DNA of 64,000 nt. Origin: CAVVAH01 sp963746175 (lineage in GTDB: Bacteria > Actinomycetota > Actinomycetes > JACCUZ01). The notes under the pieces were generated by a model that was not told the DNA's origin, ran no database searches, and worked only from the letters and a program-made list of their open reading frames with translations. Both the position numbers and the translations under genes were made by a program. Numbering within the stretch: the stretch's first letter is position 1; each line of letters begins with the position of its first letter. The stretch covers positions 1,178,001-1,242,000 of the forward strand of contig CAVVAH010000004.1 of NCBI GenBank assembly GCA_963746175.1, written 5' to 3'. Positions 15,610 to 24,773 of the stretch are shown piece by piece.

Positions 15610-16836
15610 GTGCGCGTCGTGGACGCGGCGACGTTGGGCCGCGTCCTGTCGGCTCTGCCCCCCGACCCTCGTGTGGTCGCCGGTGGGAACGCCTCCGCAC
15701 CGCGTGCCCTGCTGACGGTCCTGGATGCAGCGGTGGAGAGCTATCGCCTCTTCATGCTCAACGCGCACGGCGGCATCCCGGCCCGGCCGGGCGTCGTGCA
15801 CGAGACCTGCTTCGTCGGGCCGGGGATGCGGCGCAGCCCCACGCTGTCGTACGTGCCGGCCCGGCTCTCGCTGGTGCCGAGACTGTTCGCGTCGACCCTG
15901 GCGCCGGACGTCGTGTGCGTCACGGTGGCGCCTGCCCTCGACGGCCGGCACTCGCTGGGCACGGAGGTGAACGTCCTGCCCGCCGCGATCGCGGCGTGCA
16001 AGGCGCGTGGCGGCCTCGTCATCGCGCAGGTCAACGACCGGATGCCGTGGACGTACGGTGACGGGCTCCTCGAGCCCGACGACGTCGACTTCGCGTTGGA
16101 GGCCGGCGCCGCGCTCGACGAGCCCGCGCACGCCGTCCTCGACGACGACGCCCGCGGAGTGGGTGAGCGACTGGCGGCGCTGGTCCCCGACGGTGCGGCG
16201 CTGCAGATGGGCATCGGCACGGTGCCCGACGCCGCCCTGCCCGGGATGACCACCCGCCGCGGCCTGTCGATCTGGTCCGAGATGTTCTCCGACGGCGTCC
16301 TGGACCTGGACCGCGCCGGAGCGCTCGACGTGGACGCGCCCCTCGTCTCGTCCTTCCTCTACGGCAGCTCGGCTCTGTACGGCTGGGTGCACCGGAACCC
16401 GCGCGTCCAGGTGCTGCGCACCGAGACGACCAACTCGCCCGGCCGCATCTCGGCGCACCCGCTGATGACGTCGATCAACACCGCCCTGCAGGTCGACCTG
16501 TTCGGCCAGGCCAACGCGTCGCGGATCTCCGCGCGCATCCACTCGGGGTTCGGCGGCCAGACCGACTTCGTCGTCGGCGCCCTGCACTCCGTCGGCGGCC
16601 AGGCCCTGATGGCTCTGCGGTCGTGGCACCCCAAGGCGGACGTGTCGACGATCGTCCCGCTCGTCGACGAGCCGGTCACGTCGTTCCAGCACACGGCGGT
16701 CGTGACCGAACAAGGCATCGCGCGGATCTTCGGCTCCGACGAGAAGCAGCAGGCCCGCGAGCTCGTCGAGAACGCTGCCCATCCGAGGGTCCGCGAGGAG
16801 CTGCGCGAGGAAGCCGCCGCCCTCGGCCTCTGCTGA
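15610..16836 (+). CDS. Acetyl-CoA hydrolase / CoA-transferase family protein
   Basis: A 408-residue member of the family containing acetyl-CoA hydrolase, succinyl-CoA:acetate and 4-hydroxybutyrate CoA-transferases. Visible features are QMGIGTVPDAAL, WSEMFSDGVLDL, FLYGSSALYGWV, a glycine-rich IHSGFGGQTDFV stretch and the C-terminal VVTEQGIARIFG. GTG at 15610 has GGAGGAGAG upstream. It follows devR by 27 bases in the same direction. It would move CoA between short acids, and could recover acetyl-CoA from the acetate made by phosphoketolase plus acetate kinase. The preferred acids cannot be told from sequence. Confidence 0.85.
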   Translation: MRVVDAATLGRVLSALPPDPRVVAGGNASAPRALLTVLDAAVESYRLFMLNAHGGIPARPGVVHETCFVGPGMRRSPTLSYVPARLSLVPRLFASTLAPDVVCVTVAPALDGRHSLGTEVNVLPAAIAACKARGGLVIAQVNDRMPWTYGDGLLEPDDVDFALEAGAALDEPAHAVLDDDARGVGERLAALVPDGAALQMGIGTVPDAALPGMTTRRGLSIWSEMFSDGVLDLDRAGALDVDAPLVSSFLYGSSALYGWVHRNPRVQVLRTETTNSPGRISAHPLMTSINTALQVDLFGQANASRISARIHSGFGGQTDFVVGALHSVGGQALMALRSWHPKADVSTIVPLVDEPVTSFQHTAVVTEQGIARIFGSDEKQQARELVENAAHPRVREELREEAAALGLC

Positions 16837-16870
16837 CGGGTCCGCGTCCGGGACCGTCGGCAGCCCCGTG

Positions 16871-16885
16871 AGGACTTGCGGCCCT
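16871..16885 (+). promoter_or_regulatory. DevR-box-like site for the PNPOx-fold gene
   Basis: AGGACTTGCGGCCCT matches the known DosR consensus GGGACTTNNGNCCCT at all but the first position. It is centred 42 bases before GTG 16920, the same distance as at the nitroreductase gene. Confidence 0.6.
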
Positions 16886-16919
16886 GATGGACGGCCACGC
16901 CGCCGGGCACGCTGGACAG

Positions 16920-17327
16920 GTGCTCAGTCCCCCGCGAAGCCTCGAGGCGCTGTCACTGCCGGAGGCAGTGGCTCTGCTGGCCACCGCGGCAGTCGGTCGG
17001 GTGGTGTTCACCGTCGGCGCACTCCCCGCCGTCGTGCCCGTGACCTTCGCGGTCCATGCCGGCGCGGTGGTCCTGCGCACGGCAGTGGGGACACGGCTGG
17101 CCGCGGCCGCTGACGGCAGCGTGATGTCGCTGCAGGCGGACGACGTCGACCCTGGTGCGCGTACCGGCTGGAGCGTTGTCGTCACCGGGTTGTCCGAGCT
17201 GGTCACCGACGCGGCTGCGCGTTCGGTCATCCACGCGCTCGTCGAGCCGTGGGCGCCGGGCCAGCACGACGTGTACGTCCGGATCCCGCTCACCGTCGTC
17301 ACCGGGCGCCGCGTGGCCCAGGGCTGA
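16920..17327 (+). CDS. Pyridoxamine 5'-phosphate oxidase-fold protein
   Basis: About 135 residues forming a split-barrel flavin-binding fold: LATAAVGRVVFTVGALPAVVPVTFAV is the usual start of the domain, and TGWSVVVTGLSELV follows. Homologues occur in the mycobacterial DosR regulon (Rv3129-like), but the substrate is unknown and F420 or FMN could be the cofactor. An ATG at 16887 would give 146 residues, but it sits 2 bases after a DevR-box-like sequence. GTG at 16920, preceded by CACGCT and 6 bases, fits a leaderless transcript better. It follows the CoA-transferase gene. Confidence 0.78.
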   Translation: MLSPPRSLEALSLPEAVALLATAAVGRVVFTVGALPAVVPVTFAVHAGAVVLRTAVGTRLAAAADGSVMSLQADDVDPGARTGWSVVVTGLSELVTDAAARSVIHALVEPWAPGQHDVYVRIPLTVVTGRRVAQG

Positions 17328-17354
17328 CTCGTCTCGACCCACCGGTCGGGTCGG

Positions 17355-19079
17355 TCAGGACCGGACGGGGACCCGCCACACGGCGACGGTCCCGCCGTCG
17401 TCCCCCGCCCGGCGTACCTCGAACGACCCGCCGAGGGCCTCGGCCCGCTCGGTCATGTTGCGCAGGCCGCTGCTCCGGCCGCCGTCGACGTACCCGGTGC
17501 CGTCGTCGGTGACGGTCAGGACCACCTCGTCGCCGACCGCCAGGTGCACGACGACCGAGTGCCCCTGCGCGTGCCGGGCCACGTTGGACAGGGCCTCCCG
17601 CACCACGGCGAGCAGGTGCGGGCGCACGTCGGCCCGGACGAGCGAGTCGACCGGGCCAGACGTCTGCAGCCGCGGCGCGAAGCCCAAGGCCTGGGTGGCG
17701 ACGGCGACGGCCTCGCCGAGCTCGGTCCGGAGGTCGTCGGCGGAGGCGTGCGCCGACAGCTCGAAGATGGTCCGCCGGATGTCCTTGATGGTCGCGTCGA
17801 TGTCGTCGACCGCGCCGGTGATCCGCTGTGTCACCTCGGGCCGCACCGTCATGCGGCTGACGTTCTCCAGGGTCAGCCCGACCGCGAACAGCCGCTGGAT
17901 CACCAGGTCGTGCAGGTCACGGCCGATGCGGTCGCGGTCCTCGAAGACGGCGAGCCGTCCCTGGTCCTCCTGGGCCTGGACGACCCGCAGCGCGAGCGCG
18001 GCCTGCTCGGCGAAGGCCTCGAGCAGCGCCACGTCGGTGTCGCCCCGGACCGCGGGGTCGGCCCACGCCAGCACCAGGACGCCGTCCGCGGCCCCACCGG
18101 ACCCCATCGGCAGCAGCACGGCCTCGGACAGGTCCGGCCAGCCGTCGTCGGGGCCGAACCCGAGAGCCCGCAGGCCCTGCCGCCCGGTCTCGCCGCTCAG
18201 CGTGATCGTGCGACCCTCGTCGAGGACCTGGGCCACCGGGGACCCGGCCAGCGGCACGAGCGACCCGGCCGCCTCCGGGACCTCGCCCGAGACCACCTCC
18301 ACGACCAGCCGGTGCAGCTCGTCACGGAGCAGCACGGCGGCGGCGTCGCCCCGCGCGATGTCGCGAGCCCGGTCGGCCACCAGCTCCAGGGCGGCCTCGC
18401 GCTCGACCCGCCCGAGCAGGGCGGTCGTGATCTCGGTGGCGGCCTCGAGCCAGCGCTGCCGACGCGACGACTCCTCGTACAGCCGGGCGTTCTCGATGAC
18501 GACGCCGGCGGCGGCCGCGAGCGCCATCACGATCTCCTCGTCCTCCGCCGTGAAGGCGCCGCCGGACGTCTTCTCCGTGAGGTAGAGGTTGCCGAAGACC
18601 TGGTCACGGATCCGCACCGGGACCCCGAGGAAGGTGCCCATCGGCGGGTGGTGGGGCGGGAAGCCGTAGGACTTGGGGTGGTCGGCCAGCGTCTGCAGGC
18701 GCAGGGGCTCCGGCGAGTCGATGATCACGCCGAGGATGCCGTGGCCGCTCGGCAGGTCACCGATGGCGGCACGCTGCTCCGCGGTCAGGCCGTGGGTGAT
18801 GAACTGCCGCAGCCGCCGGTCCGGTCCGGCTCCGAGCACCCCGAGCGCGCCGTACTGCGCTCCGGCGAGCTGGCAGGACACCCGCACGATCCGTTCCAGG
18901 ACGGAGTCGAGGTCGAGGTCGGCCGCGATGCCGACGACGGCGTCCAGGAGGAGGCGCAGCCGCTCCTGGGTGTCGAGCACGTCGCCGACCCGCGTGAGCA
19001 GCTCGCCCAGCAGCTCGTCGAGACGGGCCCGTGCGAGCGGAGGGAGCGCCGCCGACGGGAGTCGCTCGGCCTCGTCCAT
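17355..19079 (-). CDS. devS: GAF-GAF sensor histidine kinase, DevS/DosT-like
   Basis: A 574-residue soluble sensor: GAF-A (~55-200), GAF-B (~215-370), HisKA_3 dimerisation domain with phospho-His390 in GRDLHDLVIQRLFA, and a C-terminal HATPase with DDGTGYV. GAF-A has FPPHHPPMGTF; the second His (residue 144) corresponds to the haem-ligating His149 of mycobacterial DosS, and NLYLTEK with Tyr166 lies the same 22 residues further on as Tyr171 there. It should bind haem, sense O2/NO/CO and phosphorylate the DevR-like regulator. ATG 19079 (GGAG 8 bases upstream) is preferred over a longer frame from 19127. It is convergent with the PNPOx-fold gene. Confidence 0.92.
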   Translation of the reverse strand: MDEAERLPSAALPPLARARLDELLGELLTRVGDVLDTQERLRLLLDAVVGIAADLDLDSVLERIVRVSCQLAGAQYGALGVLGAGPDRRLRQFITHGLTAEQRAAIGDLPSGHGILGVIIDSPEPLRLQTLADHPKSYGFPPHHPPMGTFLGVPVRIRDQVFGNLYLTEKTSGGAFTAEDEEIVMALAAAAGVVIENARLYEESSRRQRWLEAATEITTALLGRVEREAALELVADRARDIARGDAAAVLLRDELHRLVVEVVSGEVPEAAGSLVPLAGSPVAQVLDEGRTITLSGETGRQGLRALGFGPDDGWPDLSEAVLLPMGSGGAADGVLVLAWADPAVRGDTDVALLEAFAEQAALALRVVQAQEDQGRLAVFEDRDRIGRDLHDLVIQRLFAVGLTLENVSRMTVRPEVTQRITGAVDDIDATIKDIRRTIFELSAHASADDLRTELGEAVAVATQALGFAPRLQTSGPVDSLVRADVRPHLLAVVREALSNVARHAQGHSVVVHLAVGDEVVLTVTDDGTGYVDGGRSSGLRNMTERAEALGGSFEVRRAGDDGGTVAVWRVPVRS

Positions 19080-19183
19080 GGCAGGTCTCCAGAGCAGGGG
19101 TGTGTACCGGTCGCCCCGGGTCGCCAAGCCTAGTGCGGTCCCCGCCCTGGTGGTCGGCCCGCCGAGCGTCCACGATGGAGGGC

Positions 19184-19423
19184 ATGACCGACCCAGGCAT
19201 CCACCACCAGATCTCCGACCTCGTACGGCGCGAGCACGAGCTGCGCGCCAGCCTCGCCCTGGGCGGCGGCGACGAGGATCGCGCCGTGCTCCGCCAGGTC
19301 GAGCAGTCGCTCGACCAGTGCTGGGACCTGTTGCGGCAGCGGGACGCGAAGCGCGACTACGGCGACGACCCGGAGAGCGCGACGGTGCGCCCGGTCCCCG
19401 AGGTCGAGGGCTACCTCCAGTAG
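19184..19423 (+). CDS. DUF2630 family protein
   Basis: A 79-residue helical protein ending in SATVRPVPEVEGYLQ, with DLVRREHELRASL and LDQCWDLLRQRDAKRD in the middle. These are the fixed features of DUF2630, small actinobacterial proteins of unknown role. The frame is longer upstream, but family members start at this ATG. CACGAT lies 7 bases before it, so the transcript may be leaderless. It is divergent from the DevS-like kinase gene, 104 bases away. Confidence 0.85.
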   Translation: MTDPGIHHQISDLVRREHELRASLALGGGDEDRAVLRQVEQSLDQCWDLLRQRDAKRDYGDDPESATVRPVPEVEGYLQ

Positions 19424-19490
19424 CGCACCAAGCCGGACGATCACCTCAGGGGTGACAGTGCGCGGACGGCGTACGAGAGAGCGCGAAGCT

Positions 19491-19528
19491 GCATGATCGC
19501 GGCAGGGTCGAGGTCGCAGTGATCATGC
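19491..19528. repeat. GCATGATC inverted repeat
   Basis: GCATGATC (19491-19498) and GATCATGC (19521-19528) can pair around a 22-base loop. It lies in the 183-base gap between the DUF2630 and the TraR/DksA-like genes, where I see nothing else but a short TCACC/GGTGA repeat at 19441-19455. It is possibly a terminator. Confidence 0.5.
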
Positions 19529-19606
19529 GGCACTGGTGGCGTCGAGGCCACAGGACGTTCACAGGTCGGCACGGAACACCTGCCGCACCCGCCGCGTTGG
19601 GCGAGC

Positions 19607-19997
19607 ATGACCGCCGCTCGCGCCACCCGGGCCCGCACCACCAGCCGGCACCTCGACGAGGCACGCGCCCGGCTGACCGCGGAGCGCGTGGCGGCCGCCT
19701 CGCGGATCGCGGCGCTGCAGCGTGACGTCGACGACATCGTCGAGTCGGCCAAGTTCGGCGCGACCGACGACGAGCACGACGCCGAGGGGGCGACGATCGC
19801 CTTCGAGCGGGCCCAGGCGATGGCCCTGCTCGAGGAGACCAGGCTCCAGGTGAGCACCCTCGACGAGGCCCTCGTCACGGGTCGACGCCGGCAGCTACGG
19901 CACCTGCGAGTCGTGCGGGAAGCCGATCGCCGCCGAGCGGCTCGCGGCCCGGCCGGCGGCCACCCGGTGCATCACCTGCGCCTCCCGCCGTCACTGA
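19607..19997 (+). pseudogene. TraR/DksA-type zinc-finger protein, frameshifted
   Basis: The first ~90 codons encode a helical N-terminus (LQRDVDDIVESAKFGATDDE...) typical of TraR/DksA-like proteins. The zinc finger is in another frame: from about 19880 it reads SYGTCESCGKPIAAERL and ends RCITCASRRH with a stop at 19995-19997. All four cysteines are present, so one extra base near 19877 separates head from finger; the total of 391 bases is one more than a multiple of three. Intact homologues bind RNA polymerase or remain uncharacterised. It is either a pseudogene or a sequence error. Confidence 0.85.
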
Positions 19998-20036
19998 CCG
20001 GCCCCCCGTGACCGCCTGACCGTCCTCAAGGCTCCG

Positions 20037-20112
20037 CTCGTGTGCGACGTCGCGCGGCAACGCGCCGTACCACCCCTCGGCGTGTCGTCGTCGAAGGTCG
20101 CGAACGATCATG
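20037..20112 (-). repeat. Degenerate copy of the GTTTGCGACC nested repeat
   Basis: Read on the minus strand it begins ATCGTTCGCGACCTTCGACG, then contains GACACGCCGAGG and ends GTCGCACACGAGCGG, in the same order as the nested cruciform at 32743-32810. It fills the gap between the TraR/DksA remnant and the GGDEF-EAL gene. The rest of that gap (19998-20231) shows no gene. Confidence 0.5.
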
Positions 20113-20231
20113 ACGGGGGGCGGCGGGGCTGGAGCGGAGGGGGCCGACCGGGTGAAGCTTCGCCGTTTCGTGACGAGGTGTCCCGGCTTGGCTGCTAGGC
20201 GAACGTCACGCTGCGTGGTGAAGTGGTTCCT

Positions 20232-23200
20232 ATGAGCACGGCCTGGCAGGTGGCCGAGGCGCTGCTGTCACTCGCCGCAGCGGCCTCGGTGGGCATCGGG
20301 GTCGCTGCCCGACGCCCGCCGCACCCCCGCGCCTGGCTGCTGCTGGGCGCCTGCCTGGCCGCCTTCGCGGCCGGCGACCTGATCGTCCTGGCCACCGACC
20401 CCGGTCCGGCCGTCGGGCCGATCGACGCGGTCTACCTCGCCGGCTACCCGGCCCTGGTCGCCGGCCTGCACCTCATGTACCGCGAGGGCGACCGCACCCG
20501 CGACCGGGCCGGCCTCGTCGACGCCGCGATCGTCGCGATCACGGCCGGCCTGGCCGGCTGGGTCTTCCTCGTCGGCCCGGTGATCGGGACCGCCAGCGCG
20601 CGCCGAGCGCGTGGCGCTGATCGGCTACCTCGTCCTGGACGTCACCGTCCTCGGCGTCGCCACCCGCCTCGTGGTCGCCGGACCCACCCGGATCGTCCCG
20701 TCGCTGCTCGCCCTCGGTGTCGCCGCCCTGCTCGTCACCGACGTCGTGCACCTGCGCACCGGCGTCGACGGCCGCACCGACCTCAGCGAGCCGGTGCACC
20801 TCGGCTGGCTGCTCGCGTCCGTCCTGCTCGCTGCGGCGGCGGTGCATCCCGACGTACGGCAGGGGGTGTCCGCCGACCCGGTCCGCCGCGAGGCGCTGTC
20901 GCGGGTCCGCCTCGCCCTCCTCGGCCGCCGTGGTGCTCATCCCGCCGGCACTGATGGGCCTGCAGGCGGCCCGCTCCGAGTACGACGACATCGCCGTGCT
21001 CGCCGCCGGGCTCGGCCTGCTGGTCGCGCTGGTCATCGTGCGCGTCGGGCTGCTCATGAGCGACGTCGCCGGCACCGCCGTGCGGGAGCGGACGCTGCGC
21101 ACGGCTGCCGCGGAGTTCGTCGCGGCCGGCGACCGGCCCCGCATCCACGCCGCCGCCCTGCGCGCGCTCGACCTGCTCGTCGCCGGTGACGTCGTGGCCA
21201 GCCGGATCGTCGACGTCACGGCGCGCGACGAGATCGAGGTGGTGGCCGGCGGCGGCCGCCACGACGCCCGGGTCCGCGGCCGGTCGCTCGCGCCCACGCT
21301 GCTGCCGTACGTCGGTGCCGGCACCGTGTTCCGATCGGTGGGCGTCGACGAGCTGGACCTCGACGTCGTGTCCGGTCTCGGGCTGCGCGACGTCCACGGA
21401 CAGCTGCGGGTCTTCCCGGTGCGGGTGCACGGCGAGCTGCTCGCCGTCGTCGTCCTCGTGGTCTCGAAGCCGCTGGAGCCCGGCACCGTCGACGCGGTGG
21501 AGACCCTGGTGGCGCAGCTCGCGCTGGCGCTGGAGTCGGTGACGCTCGCCGACGACCTGCACGTGCGGCAGAGCGAGGCGCGGTTCCGCGCGCTGGTGCA
21601 GAACTCCTCCGACGCGATCCTGCTGCTGGACCGCGAGGTCTCGGTGACCTACCAGAGCCCGTCGGCCGACCGGATGTTCGGCTACGCCGACGGCGAGCTG
21701 GTCGGCCACAGCGTCGAGGACCTCTGCCACCCGGACGACCTGCTGCGGGTCCAGTCCGGCCTCACCGACGTGCTCTCCACCCCCGGCACCACCCGCCGGC
21801 TCGAGCTGCGGCTGCGCCGTCGCGGCGGTGGCTGGCTGGACGCGGAGGCCGCGGTCACCAACCTGCAGGGCGACCCCAACGTGCGCGCCACCGTCGTGAC
21901 CATCCGCGACATCAGCGAACGCAAGCAGTTCGAGATGCAGCTGACCCACCAGGCGTTCCACGACGAGCTCACCGGACTGGCCAACCGGGCCCTCTTCGTC
22001 GACCGGGTGGCGCACGGCCTGGCCCGCCGCGAGCGCGACGGCACCGGCCTGGCCGTGCTGCTGCTCGACCTCGACGACTTCAAGACCGTCAACGACGGGC
22101 TCGGGCACGCGGCCGGCGACTCGATGCTGCAGGCCGTCGCCGAGCGGCTGGCCACCCTGGTCCGCCCGGGCGACACCACCGCCCGGCTCGGCGGCGACGA
22201 GTTCGCGATGGTGCTGGTCGACCTGCCGAACGAGAACGCCGCGGTCCACGCCGTCGAGCGCATCATGACCGTGCTCGGCCAGCCGCTGCTCATCGAGGGC
22301 AAGGAGATCTTCGCCCACTGCAGCATCGGCATCGCGTTCGCCGGCGACCCGGCCGACGGTCAGGTCACCCCCGACCAGCTGCTGCGCAACGCCGATGCCG
22401 CGATGTACGTCGTGAAGACCGACGGCAAGGGGCGGTACGCCGTCTTCCAGCCGCACATGCACGCCGCAGCGCTGCACCGCCTGGACCTGCGCGCGGACCT
22501 GCAGCGCGCCCTCGACAACAGCGAGTTCGTCCTGCACTACCAGCCGATCGTGTCGATGACGTCCGGCCTGACGGTCGGGGTCGAGGCGCTCGTGCGATGG
22601 ATGCACCCGCAGCGCGGCATGATGGCGCCGGACGCGTTCATCCCGCTCGCGGAGGAGACCGGGCTCGTCGTTCCTCTCGGGCTCTGGGTGCTCGAGTCCG
22701 CGTGCCGACAGGTCGCGTCGTGGTCGATCGACAACCCGCGTCTCTCGGTGAGCATCAACGTGTCGCAGCGCCAGCTGCGCCGGCCGGAGTTCGGCGCCGA
22801 GGTCGGCTCGGTGCTCGCCCGCACCGGCATCGAGCCGTCCCGCATCGCGTTGGAGATCACCGAGAGCGCGATCATGGCCGAGGTGGAGCCGACCATCGAG
22901 CGGCTCCAGGTGCTCAAGGGTCTCGGCGTACGCGTGGCGGTCGACGACTTCGGCACCGGCTACTCGTCGTTCTCCTGGCTGCGCCAGCTGCCGGTCGACG
23001 TGTTGAAGATCGACAAGGAGTTCGTCGACGAGCTGGGTCGCCGCGAGCAGGGCGGCTTCCTGGTCGGCGCCATCATCGACCTGGCGCACAACCTCGGCCT
23101 GCGCACCGTCGCCGAGGGCATCGAGCGGCCCACCCAGCTGGCCCGGCTCAAGGACATGCACTGCGACCTCGGCCAGGGTTTCCACGTCGGCCGGCCGATG

Positions 23201-23308
23201 CCGCCCGACGAGGTCGTCGACCTGCTGGCGATCGAGCGGACCCGCCAGGTCGCTGCCGGCGGCGTGCCCGGCCCGCGCCCGACCGCCGAGTCCGACTGGG
23301 CCAGCTGA
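20232..23308 (+). pseudogene. Membrane GAF-PAS-GGDEF-EAL protein with two frameshifts
   Basis: Joined across two frame changes this would be a ~1,025-residue cyclic-di-GMP enzyme. Part 1 (20232 to ~20605) and part 2 (~20611 to ~20920) carry membrane helices of an MHYT/7TM-like sensor. Part 3 (~20925-23308, in frame) holds the last helices, a GAF-like region, a PAS domain (ALVQNSSDAILLLD), GGDEF (ARLGGDEFAMVL) and EAL (EALVRWMHP, DDFGTGYSSFSWL). Both catalytic motifs are intact. The length is two bases more than a multiple of three, matching two +1 shifts near 20605 and 20920. The soluble part could still be made from an internal start. Confidence 0.8.
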
Positions 23309-23346
23309 CCCGGCCCACGTCCAGCAACCGGGACGAGTCGGGCCGG

Positions 23347-23384
23347 ACTGGTTGCCCGTAGCAACCAGTTACTAGGATCGCACC
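23347..23384 (+). promoter_or_regulatory. Operator palindrome and leaderless promoter of the tms-like operon
   Basis: ACTGGTTGC-CCGTA-GCAACCAGT (23347-23369) is a perfect 9-bp inverted repeat of the kind bound by dimeric repressors. TAGGAT (23374-23379) is a -10 hexamer 5 bases before the ATG at 23385, so the transcript is probably leaderless and a bound repressor would cover the -35 region. The regulator is not in the window. Confidence 0.65.
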
Positions 23385-24773
23385 ATGGTCGCGCACGAGG
23401 ACGCCCGGCGCCGGCTGGTCGCGCAGTACGACGCGATCCCGGCGGGTGCGCCGGTACGCCTGGCCAAGCGCACGTCGAACCTCTTCCGGCCGCGGGACGC
23501 CGCCGCCGCCCCGGGGCTCGACGTGGCTGCCTTCGACCAGGTGCTGGCCGTCGACGCGGCGGCCCGCACCGCCGACGTGCAGGCCATGACGACGTACGAG
23601 CACCTCGTCGACGCGACCCTCGCGCACGGCCTGATGCCGACCGTCGTCCCCCAGCTCAGGACCATCACCATCGGCGGCGCGGTCACCGGTCTCGGCATCG
23701 AGTCGTCGTCCTTCCGCGCCGGCCTGCCGCACGAGTCGGTGCGCGAGCTCGAGATCCTCACCGGCGACGGCCAGGTCGTGACCGCGAGGCCCGAGGGCGA
23801 GCACGCCGACCTGTTCCGCGCGTTCCCCAACTCCTACGGCACGCTCGGCTACGCCCTGCGGCTCACCATCGACCTCGAGCCGGTGCACCCGTTCGTCCGG
23901 CTGCGGCACGTGCGGTTCCGCGACCTGGGCGCGCTCACCGAGGCGGTGGCGCAGATCGTGCGCGACCGGGCGTACGACGGTGAGCCGGTCGACTTCCTCG
24001 ACGGCACCGTGTTCACCGCCGACGAGGCCTACCTCAGCCTCGGGTCCTGGGCCGACGAGGCGCCGTACACCAGCGACTACACGAGGATGCAGGTCTACTA
24101 CCGGTCGATCCAGCAGCGGCGGGTCGACTACCTCACGGTGCGCGACTACCTCTGGCGCTGGGACACCGACTGGTTCTGGTGCTCGCGGGCCTTCGGCGCG
24201 CAGAACCCGCGCATCCGCCGGGTGTGGCCCAAGCGGTGGCTGCGCAGCGACGTCTACTGGAAGCTGATCCGGCTCGAGAACCGCTACCACGTCGCCGCAC
24301 GGATGGACGCCCGCAAGGGCCGCCCGCCGCGCGAGCGGGTGGTGCAGGACGTCGAGATCCCGCTCGACCGGACCACCGAGTTCCTCCGCTGGTTCCTCGC
24401 GGAGGTGCCGATCGAGCCGGTCTGGCTGTGCCCGATCCAGCTCCGCGACGACGGTCCGTCGGCGGCGTACGCCGACGAGGGTGCGGCACCGTGGCCCCTC
24501 TACCCCTTGCGCCGCGGCGTCCCGTACGTCAACGTCGGCTTCTGGTCGACCGTCGCGATCGAGGGCGGCCGGTCCGACGGTGACGTCAACCGGATGATCG
24601 AGGCCAAGGTGACCGAGCTCGGTGGCCACAAGGGGCTCTACTCCGACGCCTACTACGGTGCGGACGAGTTCTGGGCCTTGTACGGCGGCGAGGACTACCA
24701 CGCCGCGAAGAAGCGTTTCGACCCGCAGGCGAGGCTGCTCGACCTCTACGCGAAGGCGGTGCAACGCAGATGA
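23385..24773 (+). CDS. FAD-binding oxidoreductase, TmsA/BfaA-like
   Basis: A 462-residue protein with an N-terminal PCMH-type FAD-binding domain (PQLRTITIGGAVTGLGIESS near residues 85-107, then FRAGLPHESV) and a C-terminal cap. This arrangement, directly followed by a cyclopropane-synthase-like methyltransferase, is the pair that makes 10-methyl-branched fatty acids such as tuberculostearic acid. The methyltransferase adds a methylene to oleoyl chains and the FAD protein reduces it to methyl. The stop overlaps the next start by 4 bases. It also resembles DHCR24-type sterol reductases, but the operon favours lipid methylation. Confidence 0.75.
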   Translation: MVAHEDARRRLVAQYDAIPAGAPVRLAKRTSNLFRPRDAAAAPGLDVAAFDQVLAVDAAARTADVQAMTTYEHLVDATLAHGLMPTVVPQLRTITIGGAVTGLGIESSSFRAGLPHESVRELEILTGDGQVVTARPEGEHADLFRAFPNSYGTLGYALRLTIDLEPVHPFVRLRHVRFRDLGALTEAVAQIVRDRAYDGEPVDFLDGTVFTADEAYLSLGSWADEAPYTSDYTRMQVYYRSIQQRRVDYLTVRDYLWRWDTDWFWCSRAFGAQNPRIRRVWPKRWLRSDVYWKLIRLENRYHVAARMDARKGRPPRERVVQDVEIPLDRTTEFLRWFLAEVPIEPVWLCPIQLRDDGPSAAYADEGAAPWPLYPLRRGVPYVNVGFWSTVAIEGGRSDGDVNRMIEAKVTELGGHKGLYSDAYYGADEFWALYGGEDYHAAKKRFDPQARLLDLYAKAVQRR

